Assembly: GCA_963803875.1 (NCBI GenBank)
Contig: CAWDOA010000015.1
Location: 1-64,000 of the forward strand
DNA: 64,000 nucleotides
Reading direction: 5' to 3'
From: JABDIY01 sp963803875
GTDB taxonomy: Bacteria > Actinomycetota > Acidimicrobiia > Acidimicrobiales > SZUA-35
Each line of letters starts with the position of its first letter. Within the stretch, counting starts at the first letter, position 1. Below the pieces are notes generated by a model, which was not told the DNA's origin, did no database searches, and saw nothing but the letters and a program-made list of their open reading frames with translations. The translations under genes were made by a program, and so were the position numbers. Below are positions 18,916 to 26,205 of the stretch, piece by piece.

Positions 18916-19093
18916 CGTTTCATTGTGGCAACAGAATCGACCGCAGCGGCATCGGGCCGCAAACCCGGCTTCGGGTGTTGCTACCAACGGGTAACTTGGA
19001 TTATGGTGAACCTATTACTCATCGGTAACTTCTGCCGATGGGAAGATGTTTATCCCCCAAAGCAACCCCTCCACAGATCGGATGTGAACCGCG

Positions 19094-20308
19094 ATGACCG
19101 AGTTCTCGCTCAGGTTGAATGAAGACCAGTTACAGCTCCAAAAGTGGGTGCACGACTTCGCTGACAACGTGATCCGCCCAGCCGCCCACGAATGGGACGA
19201 GCGGGAGGAGACCCCGTGGCCGATTCTCGAAGAGGCAGCCAAGATCGGCTTGTATGGCTGGGAGTTCATGGCCGAACTCATGATGAACGATCCAACCGGC
19301 CTGTCGAGCCCGGTGGCGCTCGAGGAGCTGTTCTGGGGCGACGCCGGCATCGGCATGGCGATCATGGCTTCGGGCCTTGCCGCAGCGGGCATCGCAGCCT
19401 CGGGTACCCCCGAACAGGTTATGGAATGGGTGCCCCAGTGCTACGGCGATGCCGACAATGTTCAGCTTGGCGCTTTTGCCGCTTCTGAGCCCGATGCCGG
19501 CTCCGATGTCGGCGGCTACCGCACCAGAGCCGTGTACGACGAGGCGACAGACGAGTGGGTCCTCAACGGCACGAAGGCGTGGATCTCAAACGGCGGGATT
19601 GCCGATGTCCACGTTGTGGTGGCAGTGATCGATTCGGCCCTGGGAGCCAAGGGTCACGCATCGTTCATCGTCCCCCCGAACACGGCCGGACTGAGCCAGG
19701 GTCAGAAGTACAAGAAGCACGGCCTCAAAGCGAGCCATACCGCAGAGGTGATCCTCGACGACGTACGCGTTCCGGGCAGCTGCCTCCTCGGCGGCAAGGA
19801 GAAGCTCGACGAGCGTCTTGCCAAGGTGCGCGAAGGCAAACACATTCACTCCCAAGCTGCGATGCAGACCTTCGAGTCCACCCGGCCGGCTGTTGCCGCC
19901 ATGGCGGTGGGTATCGCCCGAGCGGCCTATGAGTATTCGCTCGACTATGCCAAAGAGCGCGAAGCGTTCGGTCGACCGATCATCATGAACCAGAGCATTG
20001 CGTTCATGCTGGCCGATATGGCCACCGAGATCGACGCCACCCGCCTGCTGGTATGGCGGGCTGCGCTCCTTGGACGCCAGAAGGAGTTCAAGAACGCTGA
20101 GGGATCGATGGCCAAGCTGAAGGCCGGCCGAGTAGCTGTCTGGGCCACCGAGCGGGCCATGCAGATCCTCGGCGGCTACGGCTACACCCGGGAATACCCG
20201 GTGGAGCGGTGGCATCGAGATGCCAAGATCTACGACATCTTCGAAGGCACCGAGCAGATCCAACAGCTGGTGGTGTCCCGGGCGATCTCGGGGCTACGGA
20301 TCGAGTAG
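19094..20308 (+). CDS. acyl-CoA dehydrogenase (host gene of the integration site)
   Basis: A 404-residue FAD-dependent acyl-CoA dehydrogenase of fatty-acid or branched-chain oxidation. It has the three-domain layout: alpha-helical N-terminus, a beta-domain with the FAD/substrate motif GAFAASEPDAGSDVGGY and WISNGG, and a C-terminal helical domain with REAFGRPI and MQILGGYGYTREYPVER. The C-terminal YDIFEGTEQIQ is the family's YEGT motif; E384 (codon 20243-20245) aligns with the catalytic base of medium-chain enzymes. The last 27 codons double as an attachment site: the same sequence recurs four times downstream, and the integrase gene follows. The gene is intact, so its 3' end was restored by the element. 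Confidence 0.95.
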   Translation: MTEFSLRLNEDQLQLQKWVHDFADNVIRPAAHEWDEREETPWPILEEAAKIGLYGWEFMAELMMNDPTGLSSPVALEELFWGDAGIGMAIMASGLAAAGIAASGTPEQVMEWVPQCYGDADNVQLGAFAASEPDAGSDVGGYRTRAVYDEATDEWVLNGTKAWISNGGIADVHVVVAVIDSALGAKGHASFIVPPNTAGLSQGQKYKKHGLKASHTAEVILDDVRVPGSCLLGGKEKLDERLAKVREGKHIHSQAAMQTFESTRPAVAAMAVGIARAAYEYSLDYAKEREAFGRPIIMNQSIAFMLADMATEIDATRLLVWRAALLGRQKEFKNAEGSMAKLKAGRVAVWATERAMQILGGYGYTREYPVERWHRDAKIYDIFEGTEQIQQLVVSRAISGLRIE

Positions 20309-20409
20309 TTTCCCCAGCTCAAGAGTGTTGAACGGGAGGTGGCCAAGCCACCTCCCGTTTCGCGTCCCGATCCACCTCCTGGTCAAATCTGTCCCTAGTT
20401 GTCCCTAGT
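20230..20409 (+). repeat. attachment repeat copy A (attL-like, in the ACAD gene)
   Basis: The copy that forms the functional gene end. It contains, in order, a core (CTACGACATCTTCGAAGGCA and the following ACCGAGCAGATCC), the last ACAD codons and stop, a terminator hairpin and two TCCCTAG motifs (TGTCCCTAGTTGTCCCTAG at 20391-20409). It lacks the roughly 130-base left flank seen in copies B-E, because to its left lies the native gene. That is exactly what an attL junction should look like. The core contains the palindrome CTTCGAAG. Confidence 0.85.
20331..20359 (+). terminator. ACAD transcription terminator hairpin within the repeat
   Basis: A perfect 13-bp inverted repeat, AACGGGAGGTGGC / GCCACCTCCCGTT, with a CAA loop, 22 bases after the ACAD stop. 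The T-tract is short. The same hairpin recurs in copies B-E with paired base changes that keep the stem (for example GGC/GCC here, GGT/ACC in copy E), so the structure, not just the sequence, is conserved. Confidence 0.8.
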
Positions 20410-20418
20410 TTTCGGTGC

Positions 20419-20424
20419 TACGGT
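20419..20424 (+). promoter_or_regulatory. predicted leaderless promoter of the integrase gene
   Basis: TACGGT fits the actinobacterial -10 TANNNT and ends exactly seven bases before the GTG at 20432, so the transcript would begin at the start codon. The -35 region would fall on the two TCCCTAG motifs at 20392-20409. If those are integrase arm sites, binding there would repress int; this is inference. Confidence 0.5.
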
Positions 20425-20431
20425 CCCACAT

Positions 20432-21529
20432 GTGGCGTCGATCAGAGAGAAGCGGCCCGGCTACTGGGAGGTGCGAGTCTTCGTCGGCTACGACGTCGAA
20501 GGAAAGCCGGTGCAAGCTTCGAAGACAGTTCGTGGCGGCAAGCGCGACGCCGAGCGATTGGCCGCCCAGCTTGCCTCTCGTCCCGCTCCACGCTCTGGGA
20601 AGCTGACGGTGGCCGAGCTGCTGGATGAGTACCTCGAGCACAAGGGTCCGGGATGGTCGCTGTCGTCCAAGCGTGACTATGCCAGCAGGGCTGAGCGGAT
20701 CAAGGCCGACCAGATCGCCGAGAAGCCAGTGAGCGGTATCTCGGTGGCCGATGTCGACCGTTGGCATCTGCGGATGCACAAGGCCGGTGTTGGCGAGGCT
20801 CAGATCAGGAATCTGCACACGTTGCTGCGTGCGTCGTTCGGACAAGCGGTGAGGTGGGAGCTGCTACCGACGAACCCGGTGGCGAATGCGAACCCACAAC
20901 GCAAGAAGAAGGCACCGAGAGGTGTCATGTCGATCGACGAGGTCGCTCTGGCTCTCACGGCGGCCGAGCAGGTCCATCCGTGGGCGCATCTCGCCCTGCG
21001 ACTCGCTGCGGTATCGGGTGCCCGACGTTCCGAGCTGGCTGCCTTGCGATGGGATCGAATCATCGACGGACGGCTCGTGATCGACCAGGCCATCACGATC
21101 GATCGGACTCATCCGGTTGGTGATCCGCAGCGTTTGAGGGTGTCGCCGACCAAGACGGGGGAGCGGAGGGGCCTGGCGCTCGATGAGCAGACGCTCTTGC
21201 TCGTCGAGACAGCCCGTGAGGAGCGATCTGAGATGTCGCCTTGGATGTTTGGCGAGGACGAGCATCCTCCGAGCCCGGACAAGATCGGTTGGTGGTGGAA
21301 GCGAACCCGCAAGCTGGCTGGCATTGATCCGAAGTGGCGGCTGCACGATCTCAGGCACTGGTCGGCCACGCACGCCATTGCCGGCGGCCACAACGTCCGC
21401 TCGGTCGCGGCTCGACTTGGCCATGCCGATCCGACCACGACGATGCGTACCTACGCCCATGCCCTCGAGGGACTTGACCAAGGCATCGCTGACACCGTGG
21501 CCGGCGTGCTCGACGGGGATCAGGCCTAG
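20432..21529 (+). CDS. int: tyrosine recombinase (integrase) of the ACAD-anchored island
   Basis: A 365-residue lambda-type integrase. Residues 1-50 form an arm-binding AP2-like beta-sheet domain (IREKRPGYWEVRVFVGYDVEGKPV), residues 56-150 a SAM-like core-binding domain and residues 165-350 the catalytic domain. The catalytic set is complete: R198 in VSGARRSELAALRW, K241 in SPTKTGERRG, H305 and R308 in LHDLRHW, H331 in LGHADPTTT and Y341 in MRTYAHAL. The frame is open back to 20399, but GTG 20432 fits a leaderless start. It is the only integrase in the island, so it probably serves all the repeats. Its 3' end overlaps the convergent xis remnant by three bases. Confidence 0.95.
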   Translation: MASIREKRPGYWEVRVFVGYDVEGKPVQASKTVRGGKRDAERLAAQLASRPAPRSGKLTVAELLDEYLEHKGPGWSLSSKRDYASRAERIKADQIAEKPVSGISVADVDRWHLRMHKAGVGEAQIRNLHTLLRASFGQAVRWELLPTNPVANANPQRKKKAPRGVMSIDEVALALTAAEQVHPWAHLALRLAAVSGARRSELAALRWDRIIDGRLVIDQAITIDRTHPVGDPQRLRVSPTKTGERRGLALDEQTLLLVETAREERSEMSPWMFGEDEHPPSPDKIGWWWKRTRKLAGIDPKWRLHDLRHWSATHAIAGGHNVRSVAARLGHADPTTTMRTYAHALEGLDQGIADTVAGVLDGDQA

Positions 21530-21715
21530 CGGTAGGTAGCGGTCGGCCGTTCGGCGGTTCTGTTCCCGCCGTCCGCGACAAACCGGGCCAGCGCACGGCG
21601 TGGAACGCGTAGGCAGCGGCCCAGCTGAACTACGGGAAGGCCGGCTGATCCGCAGGTACTCGGCTGCCTCCTCGACGGTCAGTAGATCTGGATACTCGCC
21701 TAGTGTCCGTTGCAT
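21526..21715 (-). pseudogene. excisionase-like HTH protein, internally deleted/frameshifted
   Basis: ATG at 21715 begins MQRTLGEYPDLLTVEEAAEYLRIS, the start of a MerR-type excisionase/HTH_17 domain. The expected next helix (about 12 residues) is missing and the frame shifts near 21640; the continuation GLPVVQLGRCLRVPRRALARF is the wing of the same domain. The stop overlaps the last codon of int on the opposite strand. Without the recognition helix the protein cannot be a normal recombination directionality factor, which suggests excision of segment 1 is now impaired. A sequencing deletion is the alternative. Confidence 0.65.
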
Positions 21716-22091
21716 CTGATGCTCCCGTTTCGACCTTTTACCGCCTGGGGACAGCATCAGCGACCGCTCGCGACAACCCGCCCATGACACCCTCGGGATC
21801 AAGCCAGTCGTGTTGACGACCGTTCAGACAATCCCCACCTCCCGTGGATCGAGAAAACGTGGAGACACAACTGCAGGTCCCGGAAGGACCTAGCCGCTCG
21901 GCTCCGACCTCCCGCGGGGGCCGGAGTGAAGCGGGAGGTGACCGGGGTGCCGTTCGGCCTTGGGCGCCGGGACTTCGCTGTCTCGGTCCAAGGCTTTCAA
22001 GATGTAAGCGCCGAACATCTCCGCGAATGTCCATGATTCATCCCAAACGGCCATTTGGGTTGATCGAGCGCTTTGGGTTAGATTCGCCCTA
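21716..22091. other. no gene seen in segment 1 spacer
   Basis: About 375 bases between the xis remnant and the secreted-protein remnant. Open frames here are compositionally unlike coding sequence and match no family. The sequence around 22040-22090 is locally AT-richer (CATTTGGGTTGATCGAGCGC, TTTGGGTTAGATTCG) and may hold the promoter of the downstream remnant. Confidence 0.4.
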
Positions 22092-22531
22092 TGAATACAA
22101 AAATGAAGCTGACACTTGCGTTGGTGAGCGGGTTTTGATGTTCGGGATGGCGACAGCCGTTTCAGCCGGTCCTCCGGGTGCTACGGAGATCCCAGATCCT
22201 GACCATCCCGTCTATCCCGCCGATCCTTATTGCAGTACTGACGGTGGAAACAACATCGTTGAGTGTGTTGCGCCCGATCCTGTTTGGCCAACGAACACTC
22301 AGGAATGCCGGTGGACCGGGCTGGATCGTGATGCGGACGGTGAACTGCGGTACCAGCGCGGCGTACTGGGAGTACTACCGGGTGTACTACAACGGGATAG
22401 GTTCACTGTAGGACACGGTGTGGACGACCGAGGCCGGGAACACGTATTTCGCGACCCAGGGTACGTGCATGCGCAGCCGGCTCAAGAAGGGCGGAGAGAT
22501 ACCCCTGCCGACTGAGCCGCCGGAGTCATAG
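22092..22531 (+). pseudogene. decayed small secreted protein
   Basis: ATG 22092 opens a Sec signal peptide (MNTKMKLTLALVSG), which slips frame near 22135 to continue VLMFGMATAVSAGPPG with a cleavage site at VSA. The mature part has Cys-containing segments (DPYCSTDGGNNIVECVAPDP, then TQECRW). A second slip near 22310 gives GPGWIVMRTVNCGTSAAYWEYYRVYYNG. An in-frame TAG interrupts before WTTEAGNTYFATQGTC and the final stop at 22531. Reassembled it would be about 145 residues with several Cys. Family unknown. Two frameshifts plus a nonsense codon argue for real decay rather than sequencing error. Confidence 0.5.
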
Positions 22532-22910
22532 TTCGCGCTGCGCCGGGGCGTTCAGTCGAAGGACGAGTAGGCGACGTCGTAGAGATCGGCATTCGACGCC
22601 CCGGATGCTGCTGAGCGATGCGTCGGCCAGGGGGGCTGCCACCATCTCGGTGCCCCAGGCCGACACCTGACGCCGGACTCACCGGCTGCTCCCGCCGTGT
22701 CGACGGCGGTCGGCGCCGAGAAGCGGGTGGCGTTCTATCGGCATCCAGCCGGATCGAGTTCGCTGAGGGTAAGGGTTGTAATCCCCGTCCGAAGGATTCG
22801 TGAGTACACCACCAGACCGGGGGCGTGGAGCCGCTGCGGTGGTCTTGAATGTCGTGTGCTGCTCGGCACGAGCGAGCGACTCTGAATCGCCGTCGGAGCG
22901 GGCGGGTTTG
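22532..22910. other. no gene seen before repeat copy B
   Basis: About 380 bases without a convincing reading frame on either strand. It ends where the left flank of repeat copy B begins (TGTCCCTAG at 22911). Confidence 0.4.
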
Positions 22911-23220
22911 TGTCCCTAGTTTCTGTCCCTAGAAACCGGTTGCACGGGGTGTCACTCAGCGTGTACGGGCTGGACGTTCGAGCCGAGAACGTCCCTGTTC
23001 AGCGGCACGGAACGTCCCCGTGTGGACGACCGCAGAGGACCTACGACATCTTCGAAGGCACCGAGCAGATCCAACAGCTGGTCGTCGCTCGGGCGATCTC
23101 AGGTCTTCGTATCGAGTAGTAATACCAGGTCAAAGCATCGAACGGGAGGTGGTCAACCCACCTCCCGTTTCGCGTCCCGCTGCACCTGGTGATCCAATCT
23201 GTACCTAGTGGTCCCTAGTC
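22911..23220 (+). repeat. attachment repeat copy B
   Basis: A full-length copy: paired left TCCCTAG motifs (22911-22932), a left flank of about 110 bases beginning AAACCGGTTGCACGGGGTGT, the core from 23041, an ACAD 3' end that still encodes DIFEGTEQIQQLVVARAISG and on to a TAG, the hairpin (GGGAGGTGG / CCACCTCCC) and right motifs degenerated to TACCTAG and TCCCTAG. Compared with copy A its ACAD codons differ almost only at third positions (GTG to GTC, CTA to CTT, CGG to CGT) plus TCC to GCT. This is a junction between two segments, with arms on both sides. Confidence 0.85.
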
Positions 23221-23344
23221 CCTCGGATCGCTTCCGGGCCGTTGGGGCCTCCACCTCGGTAGGTCTGGACAAGCGAGAGATGGAAGGTACGAATCTTGGG
23301 CTGGATCTGTCTTTCGGCTCTGGTGGCGGTGACGTGGATGTGCA

Positions 23345-24157
23345 ATGAAGAAGGTAGAGACATCCGAGTTCTCGGGTGCTCACGAACCGAAAGAGGTGGT
23401 TCTGGTGACGCGTAGAACCCGTGTTCTGGCCGGTTTGGGAGTTGGGCTGGTGTTGGTAGGGCTGGTCGTCGTGGTGTACGGCATAGCGTCGTTGTTGCAT
23501 TCTCCAGTTTTTCGCGAGCACAACTTGACCGATCCGTTGACGATCGATGTGTCGTCCCGTGCAGTGGTCACCGACGACGCCGAGCTGCTCCGTTGGAACA
23601 CCATGCCCGATTTCGTCTCGACGCCCGATGATGTTCGGGTGGAGGCTGTTGCGACGGGGTCCAACGTGCTGTTCATCGGCATTGCTCCCGCCGATGCGGC
23701 TGCGGGGTACCTGAGCGGCGTCGCCCACGATGAGATCACCGAGTGGGACTCCTTCGAGGACGACATCGTCGATGCGGTGTACACCAGGAACGAGGGCACT
23801 GTCGATCCTGCCGCTCCGGGGACCGAGGGGTTCTGGGTGGCGTCGGTGAGTGGTAGCGGTGAACAGACCCTGGACTGGACGTTCGAGAGTGGGGAGTGGG
23901 CTTTGGTGATCATGAACGCCGACGGCTCGCCCGGGGTTTCGGCCGATGTCCGGTTTGGCGTTGCGACGCTCTCGGTCCTTTTCCCCATCGGCTTGGCGTT
24001 GTTGGTTGTTGGGCTTCCGGCGGTGATCGGCGGCGGCTGGCTGGTTCTGAGGAGTGAGCGTGAGCGGAGGCGGGTGCCAGCAGGTGGGCCTAGTGAACCT
24101 GGGATGGGCGTGGCCGAGCCGCAGGACCTTGTGGGGAGTACCGGTCGCGGTCAGTAG
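23345..24157 (+). CDS. two-TM actinobacterial protein of unknown function (segment 2)
   Basis: A 270-residue protein: a membrane helix at about residues 28-50 (VLAGLGVGLVLVGLVVVVYG), an extracytoplasmic domain of about 150 residues and a second helix near 205-235. The domain carries the motif FIGIAPADAAAGYLSGVAHDEI that I know from uncharacterised actinobacterial membrane proteins; function unknown. GTG 23405 (VTRRTRVLAG) is an alternative start. A shorter, broken relative lies in segment 4 (27405-27650), so the family recurs in the island. Confidence 0.75.
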   Translation: MKKVETSEFSGAHEPKEVVLVTRRTRVLAGLGVGLVLVGLVVVVYGIASLLHSPVFREHNLTDPLTIDVSSRAVVTDDAELLRWNTMPDFVSTPDDVRVEAVATGSNVLFIGIAPADAAAGYLSGVAHDEITEWDSFEDDIVDAVYTRNEGTVDPAAPGTEGFWVASVSGSGEQTLDWTFESGEWALVIMNADGSPGVSADVRFGVATLSVLFPIGLALLVVGLPAVIGGGWLVLRSERERRRVPAGGPSEPGMGVAEPQDLVGSTGRGQ

Positions 24158-24432
24158 TGGAAGCGTTGATGTGGCCCGCGCCGTGAGTCTTGTCCTCGGC
24201 AGATCACGCTTCCGATGCACTGCCTCGAGTAACCGCTGTGGCTCGTTGGGCTTTGGGGCACCTCCCGCTGGTGCAGGTCCAGCAGGACCTGCCGTTGTGT
24301 CTCGGCGTTTTCCTGAGTCGCGGGAGATGGTGATAGGGGTTCCGCTCGAGCGCTGTGCGCCGGGACCTCGGGTCTGCGGTTGGACGGTGGCAGGGACCGT
24401 GTCTTGGCCTCGTTCTACCGAGCAAGGTCCGA

Positions 24433-24633
24433 TCATAGTCGTTGAGCTGAGGTAGGTCCGAGCTGTCGGGGCAGCAGGGTGATTTGGTGGCGGAGCACGA
24501 TGATCTCGAGGTCCTTGGAGCGACCCGAGCGGACTGCGGGAAGGGCGAGGGCAGTGATGAGGTGGTAGAGGATGCGATAGATGTGACACAAGAGTGGCGG
24601 CATCAGAGTGGCGGCATCGCCTCTGGTCAACAC
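24433..24633 (-). pseudogene. transposase fragment (rve/IS481- or IS3-like N-terminus)
   Basis: About 66 residues containing GRSKDLEIIVLRHQITLLPRQ, a close match to the conserved 'sKdlEiLvLRHqLavLrRQ' start of integrase-core (rve) transposases. It stops after SAQRL; in another frame the downstream sequence reads LNDYDRTLLG, resembling the next conserved block, so the gene is frameshifted and truncated. No DDE catalytic domain or inverted repeats are seen. A 40-base piece of its 5' end is repeated at 29763, as part of the duplicated block. Confidence 0.6.
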
Positions 24634-25105
24634 CTACGCGCCGATTTCCGAGCCCCAAGGCTCTGCGGACTTAGAGGTCACTCGTTTCCAGCGCATCAAT
24701 GCACGCAACAATTCTCTCGGGAAACCATGAACTTGCTGTCGGGTGCCAGCGCAGATGGACAGTCACGCTGGCCTCTCTTCCTTCACTGACGTAGTAGGTC
24801 CTCGTGACATCATCGGATTGTGGACTCTTGACATAACCATCGGCAGGTAGCCGTTCTTGCGCGATGGCGAATTGCAGCGCCTCCTCCGCTGTCATGGGAC
24901 TGTCTGCTAGTTCAATGAGGTCAGGGGCGTAATCGGAGTCCTTTCGCTCACAGGACTGGTCTTGCCGAACATCGCCGAAACCGGCATCAGAAAGGTCACT
25001 TGTGCACGCAGTGATCAGGAACAAGAACAGAACGGCTACCACTCGCGGCAACACCGAAGTCCTCAATTCTCGCATGTCGCTTGGATCTCGGCTGGTAGTA
25101 GACAA
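24557..25105. repeat. duplicated block, segment 2 copy
   Basis: About 550 bases that recur nearly unchanged at 29763-30306 with a few substitutions and small indels. It spans the end of the transposase fragment and the whole lipoprotein gene, and ends at GGCTGGTAGTAGACAAC. In segment 5 the copy begins exactly where the right arm motifs of repeat copy E end. Confidence 0.85.
24671..25075 (-). CDS. small lipoprotein of unknown function (copy 1)
   Basis: 134 residues with a lipoprotein signal: MRELRTSVLPRVVAVLFLFLI then lipobox ITAC, lipidated Cys at position 24. The mature part is about 110 residues with Cys at 42 and 125, perhaps a disulfide, and no recognised domain. The start is ATG 25075. 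A second copy lies at 29872-30276 but has lost this ATG. The gene sits between a transposase remnant and a toxin-antitoxin pair in segment 2 of the island. Confidence 0.75.
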   Translation of the reverse strand: MRELRTSVLPRVVAVLFLFLITACTSDLSDAGFGDVRQDQSCERKDSDYAPDLIELADSPMTAEEALQFAIAQERLPADGYVKSPQSDDVTRTYYVSEGREASVTVHLRWHPTASSWFPERIVACIDALETSDL

Positions 25106-25206
25106 CCAGTTGCTGTTCCAGTGCTTTGACTGGGTTGACATCCCGACAAGGCTCCTTTGGTTGATGTGCTTGCACTGGGACCCTCGTGCTGGCAAGTGTC
25201 TGTGTT

Positions 25207-25527
25207 TCAGTCGTCGGGGACATCGAGTACGGCGCTCAACGCTTGTCGGATTTTCTGGTAGGTGTCTTGGTCGCAGGGTCCGATGTCGTCGGTGAGTTCG
25301 GCTCGTCGGATCGTCAGTATTTCGGACGCGACTGCTGCCATGTCTTGGTTGAGTCCGGTGTCGCCGGCGGTCAGTTGCACGTGTGTTGGGGCATTCCGAA
25401 GTCGACGTGAGAGTGGAACAACCTGGATTTGATCGACGTCCAGGTCGCACATGTCGTGTGATGAGACGATGAGGACAGGACGGCGTTTGTCGAGCGTCGC
25501 CCACCAAACACGACCGGGCGCGATCAT
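25207..25527 (-). CDS. MazF/PemK-family toxin (segment 2)
   Basis: A 106-residue protein matching the MazF/PemK endoribonuclease fold: APGRVWWATLDKRRPVLIVSSHD carries the beta-1/beta-2 loop with the RRPVLIVS motif, QVVPLSRRLRNAPTHVQL follows, and ASEILTIRRAELTDDIG matches the 'EqirtvdksRL' region. The toxin would cleave mRNA at specific short sites. Its start overlaps the antitoxin stop by four bases, the usual coupling. The pair could stabilise the segment against loss. Confidence 0.88.
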   Translation of the reverse strand: MIAPGRVWWATLDKRRPVLIVSSHDMCDLDVDQIQVVPLSRRLRNAPTHVQLTAGDTGLNQDMAAVASEILTIRRAELTDDIGPCDQDTYQKIRQALSAVLDVPDD

Positions 25528-25757
25528 TCCGATATCGATCGCAAGGCGTGGCCTCGCATGTCAGCAAACTCATCGGGTTCGTCGGTGAACTCCCCACGGT
25601 CAATCGCGTCCTGCATGTCGGAGAAGAAAGACGAGCGGCTTGATATGTAGCTCTCAATTGCCTTTGCGTAGAAGCCCGATCGTGTCATCCCGCGCTTGGC
25701 AGCCTCGGTTTCGGCTCGTTCGAAGAGATCGTCGGGGAGTGATACTGCAGTCTTCAC
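25524..25757 (-). CDS. ribbon-helix-helix antitoxin (segment 2)
   Basis: 77 residues. The N-terminal MKTAVSLPDDLFERAETEAAKRGMTRSGFYAKAIESYI is a CopG/MetJ-type ribbon-helix-helix DNA-binding domain; the acidic tail (DRGEFTDEPDEFADM) would wrap the toxin. It is first in the operon, which is normal for autoregulated modules, and a perfect palindrome lies just upstream. Confidence 0.88.
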   Translation of the reverse strand: MKTAVSLPDDLFERAETEAAKRGMTRSGFYAKAIESYISSRSSFFSDMQDAIDRGEFTDEPDEFADMRGHALRSISE

Positions 25758-25765
25758 CAGAGAGA

Positions 25766-25783
25766 GTATAACTGTGGTTATAC
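25766..25783. promoter_or_regulatory. operator palindrome of the segment 2 toxin-antitoxin operon
   Basis: GTATAAC-TGTG-GTTATAC, a perfect 7-bp inverted repeat with a 4-base spacer, nine bases upstream of the antitoxin start. RHH antitoxins bind such sites as dimers of dimers to repress their own operon; TATAAC/GTTATA would also provide a -10. Confidence 0.7.
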
Positions 25784-25798
25784 CAGAGTCAAGCTGAT

Positions 25799-26103
25799 CT
25801 GTCCCTAGTTTTGTCCCTAGGAACCGGTTGCACTGGGTGTCGTCCGACAGTACGAGCTAGACCCCGAAACCGAGAAGTCCCTGTTCAGCGGCACAGAACG
25901 CCACTGGCTGGACACTCGGGTAGGACCTACGACATCTTCGAAGGCACCGAGCAGATCCAGTAGTTGGTGGTCGCTCGGGCGATTTCGGGGCTTCGGATCG
26001 AGTAGTAATACCAGGTCAGAGCATCGAATGGGAGGTGGTCAAGCCACCTCCCGTTTCGTGTCCCGATCCATCTCCTGGTCAAACCTGTCCCTAGTTGTCC
26101 CCA
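25799..26103 (+). repeat. attachment repeat copy C
   Basis: Complete copy: left motifs (GTCCCTAGTTTTGTCCCTAG), left flank, core at 25927, ACAD 3' end, hairpin, right motifs (TGTCCCTAGTTGTCCCCAG). In the ACAD part the second Gln codon after the core is TAG (CAG to TAG), so this end can no longer code for a full ACAD C-terminus. All other differences from copy A are synonymous or the shared Ser/Ala change. It joins segments 2 and 3. Confidence 0.85.
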
Positions 26104-26182
26104 GCAATTGCGGTCTTGGCCGGTTGTTGCGCTGATTCTTTGCTTCGTTGGACTGCATAGCCACACGTCCTATCGCTCACGA

Positions 26183-26202
26183 AGTAGCCGTGGTAGGCTA
26201 CT
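26183..26202. promoter_or_regulatory. operator/promoter of the segment 3 toxin-antitoxin operon
   Basis: AGTAGCC-GTGGTA-GGCTACT is a perfect 7-bp inverted repeat. A TANNNT -10 (TAGGCT, 26194-26199) lies inside its right arm and six bases from the antitoxin ATG, so a leaderless transcript repressed by its own antitoxin is likely. Confidence 0.6.
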
Positions 26203-26205
26203 AGT

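Noticed and set aside
22130..22140. TGA in the small secreted protein as selenocysteine
   Set aside because: The signal peptide continues in another frame, and no Cys is expected in a signal peptide.
25927..26008. The TAG in copy C as a recoded codon
   Set aside because: It is a displaced gene end that is no longer attached to an ACAD gene, so a nonsense change is neutral.
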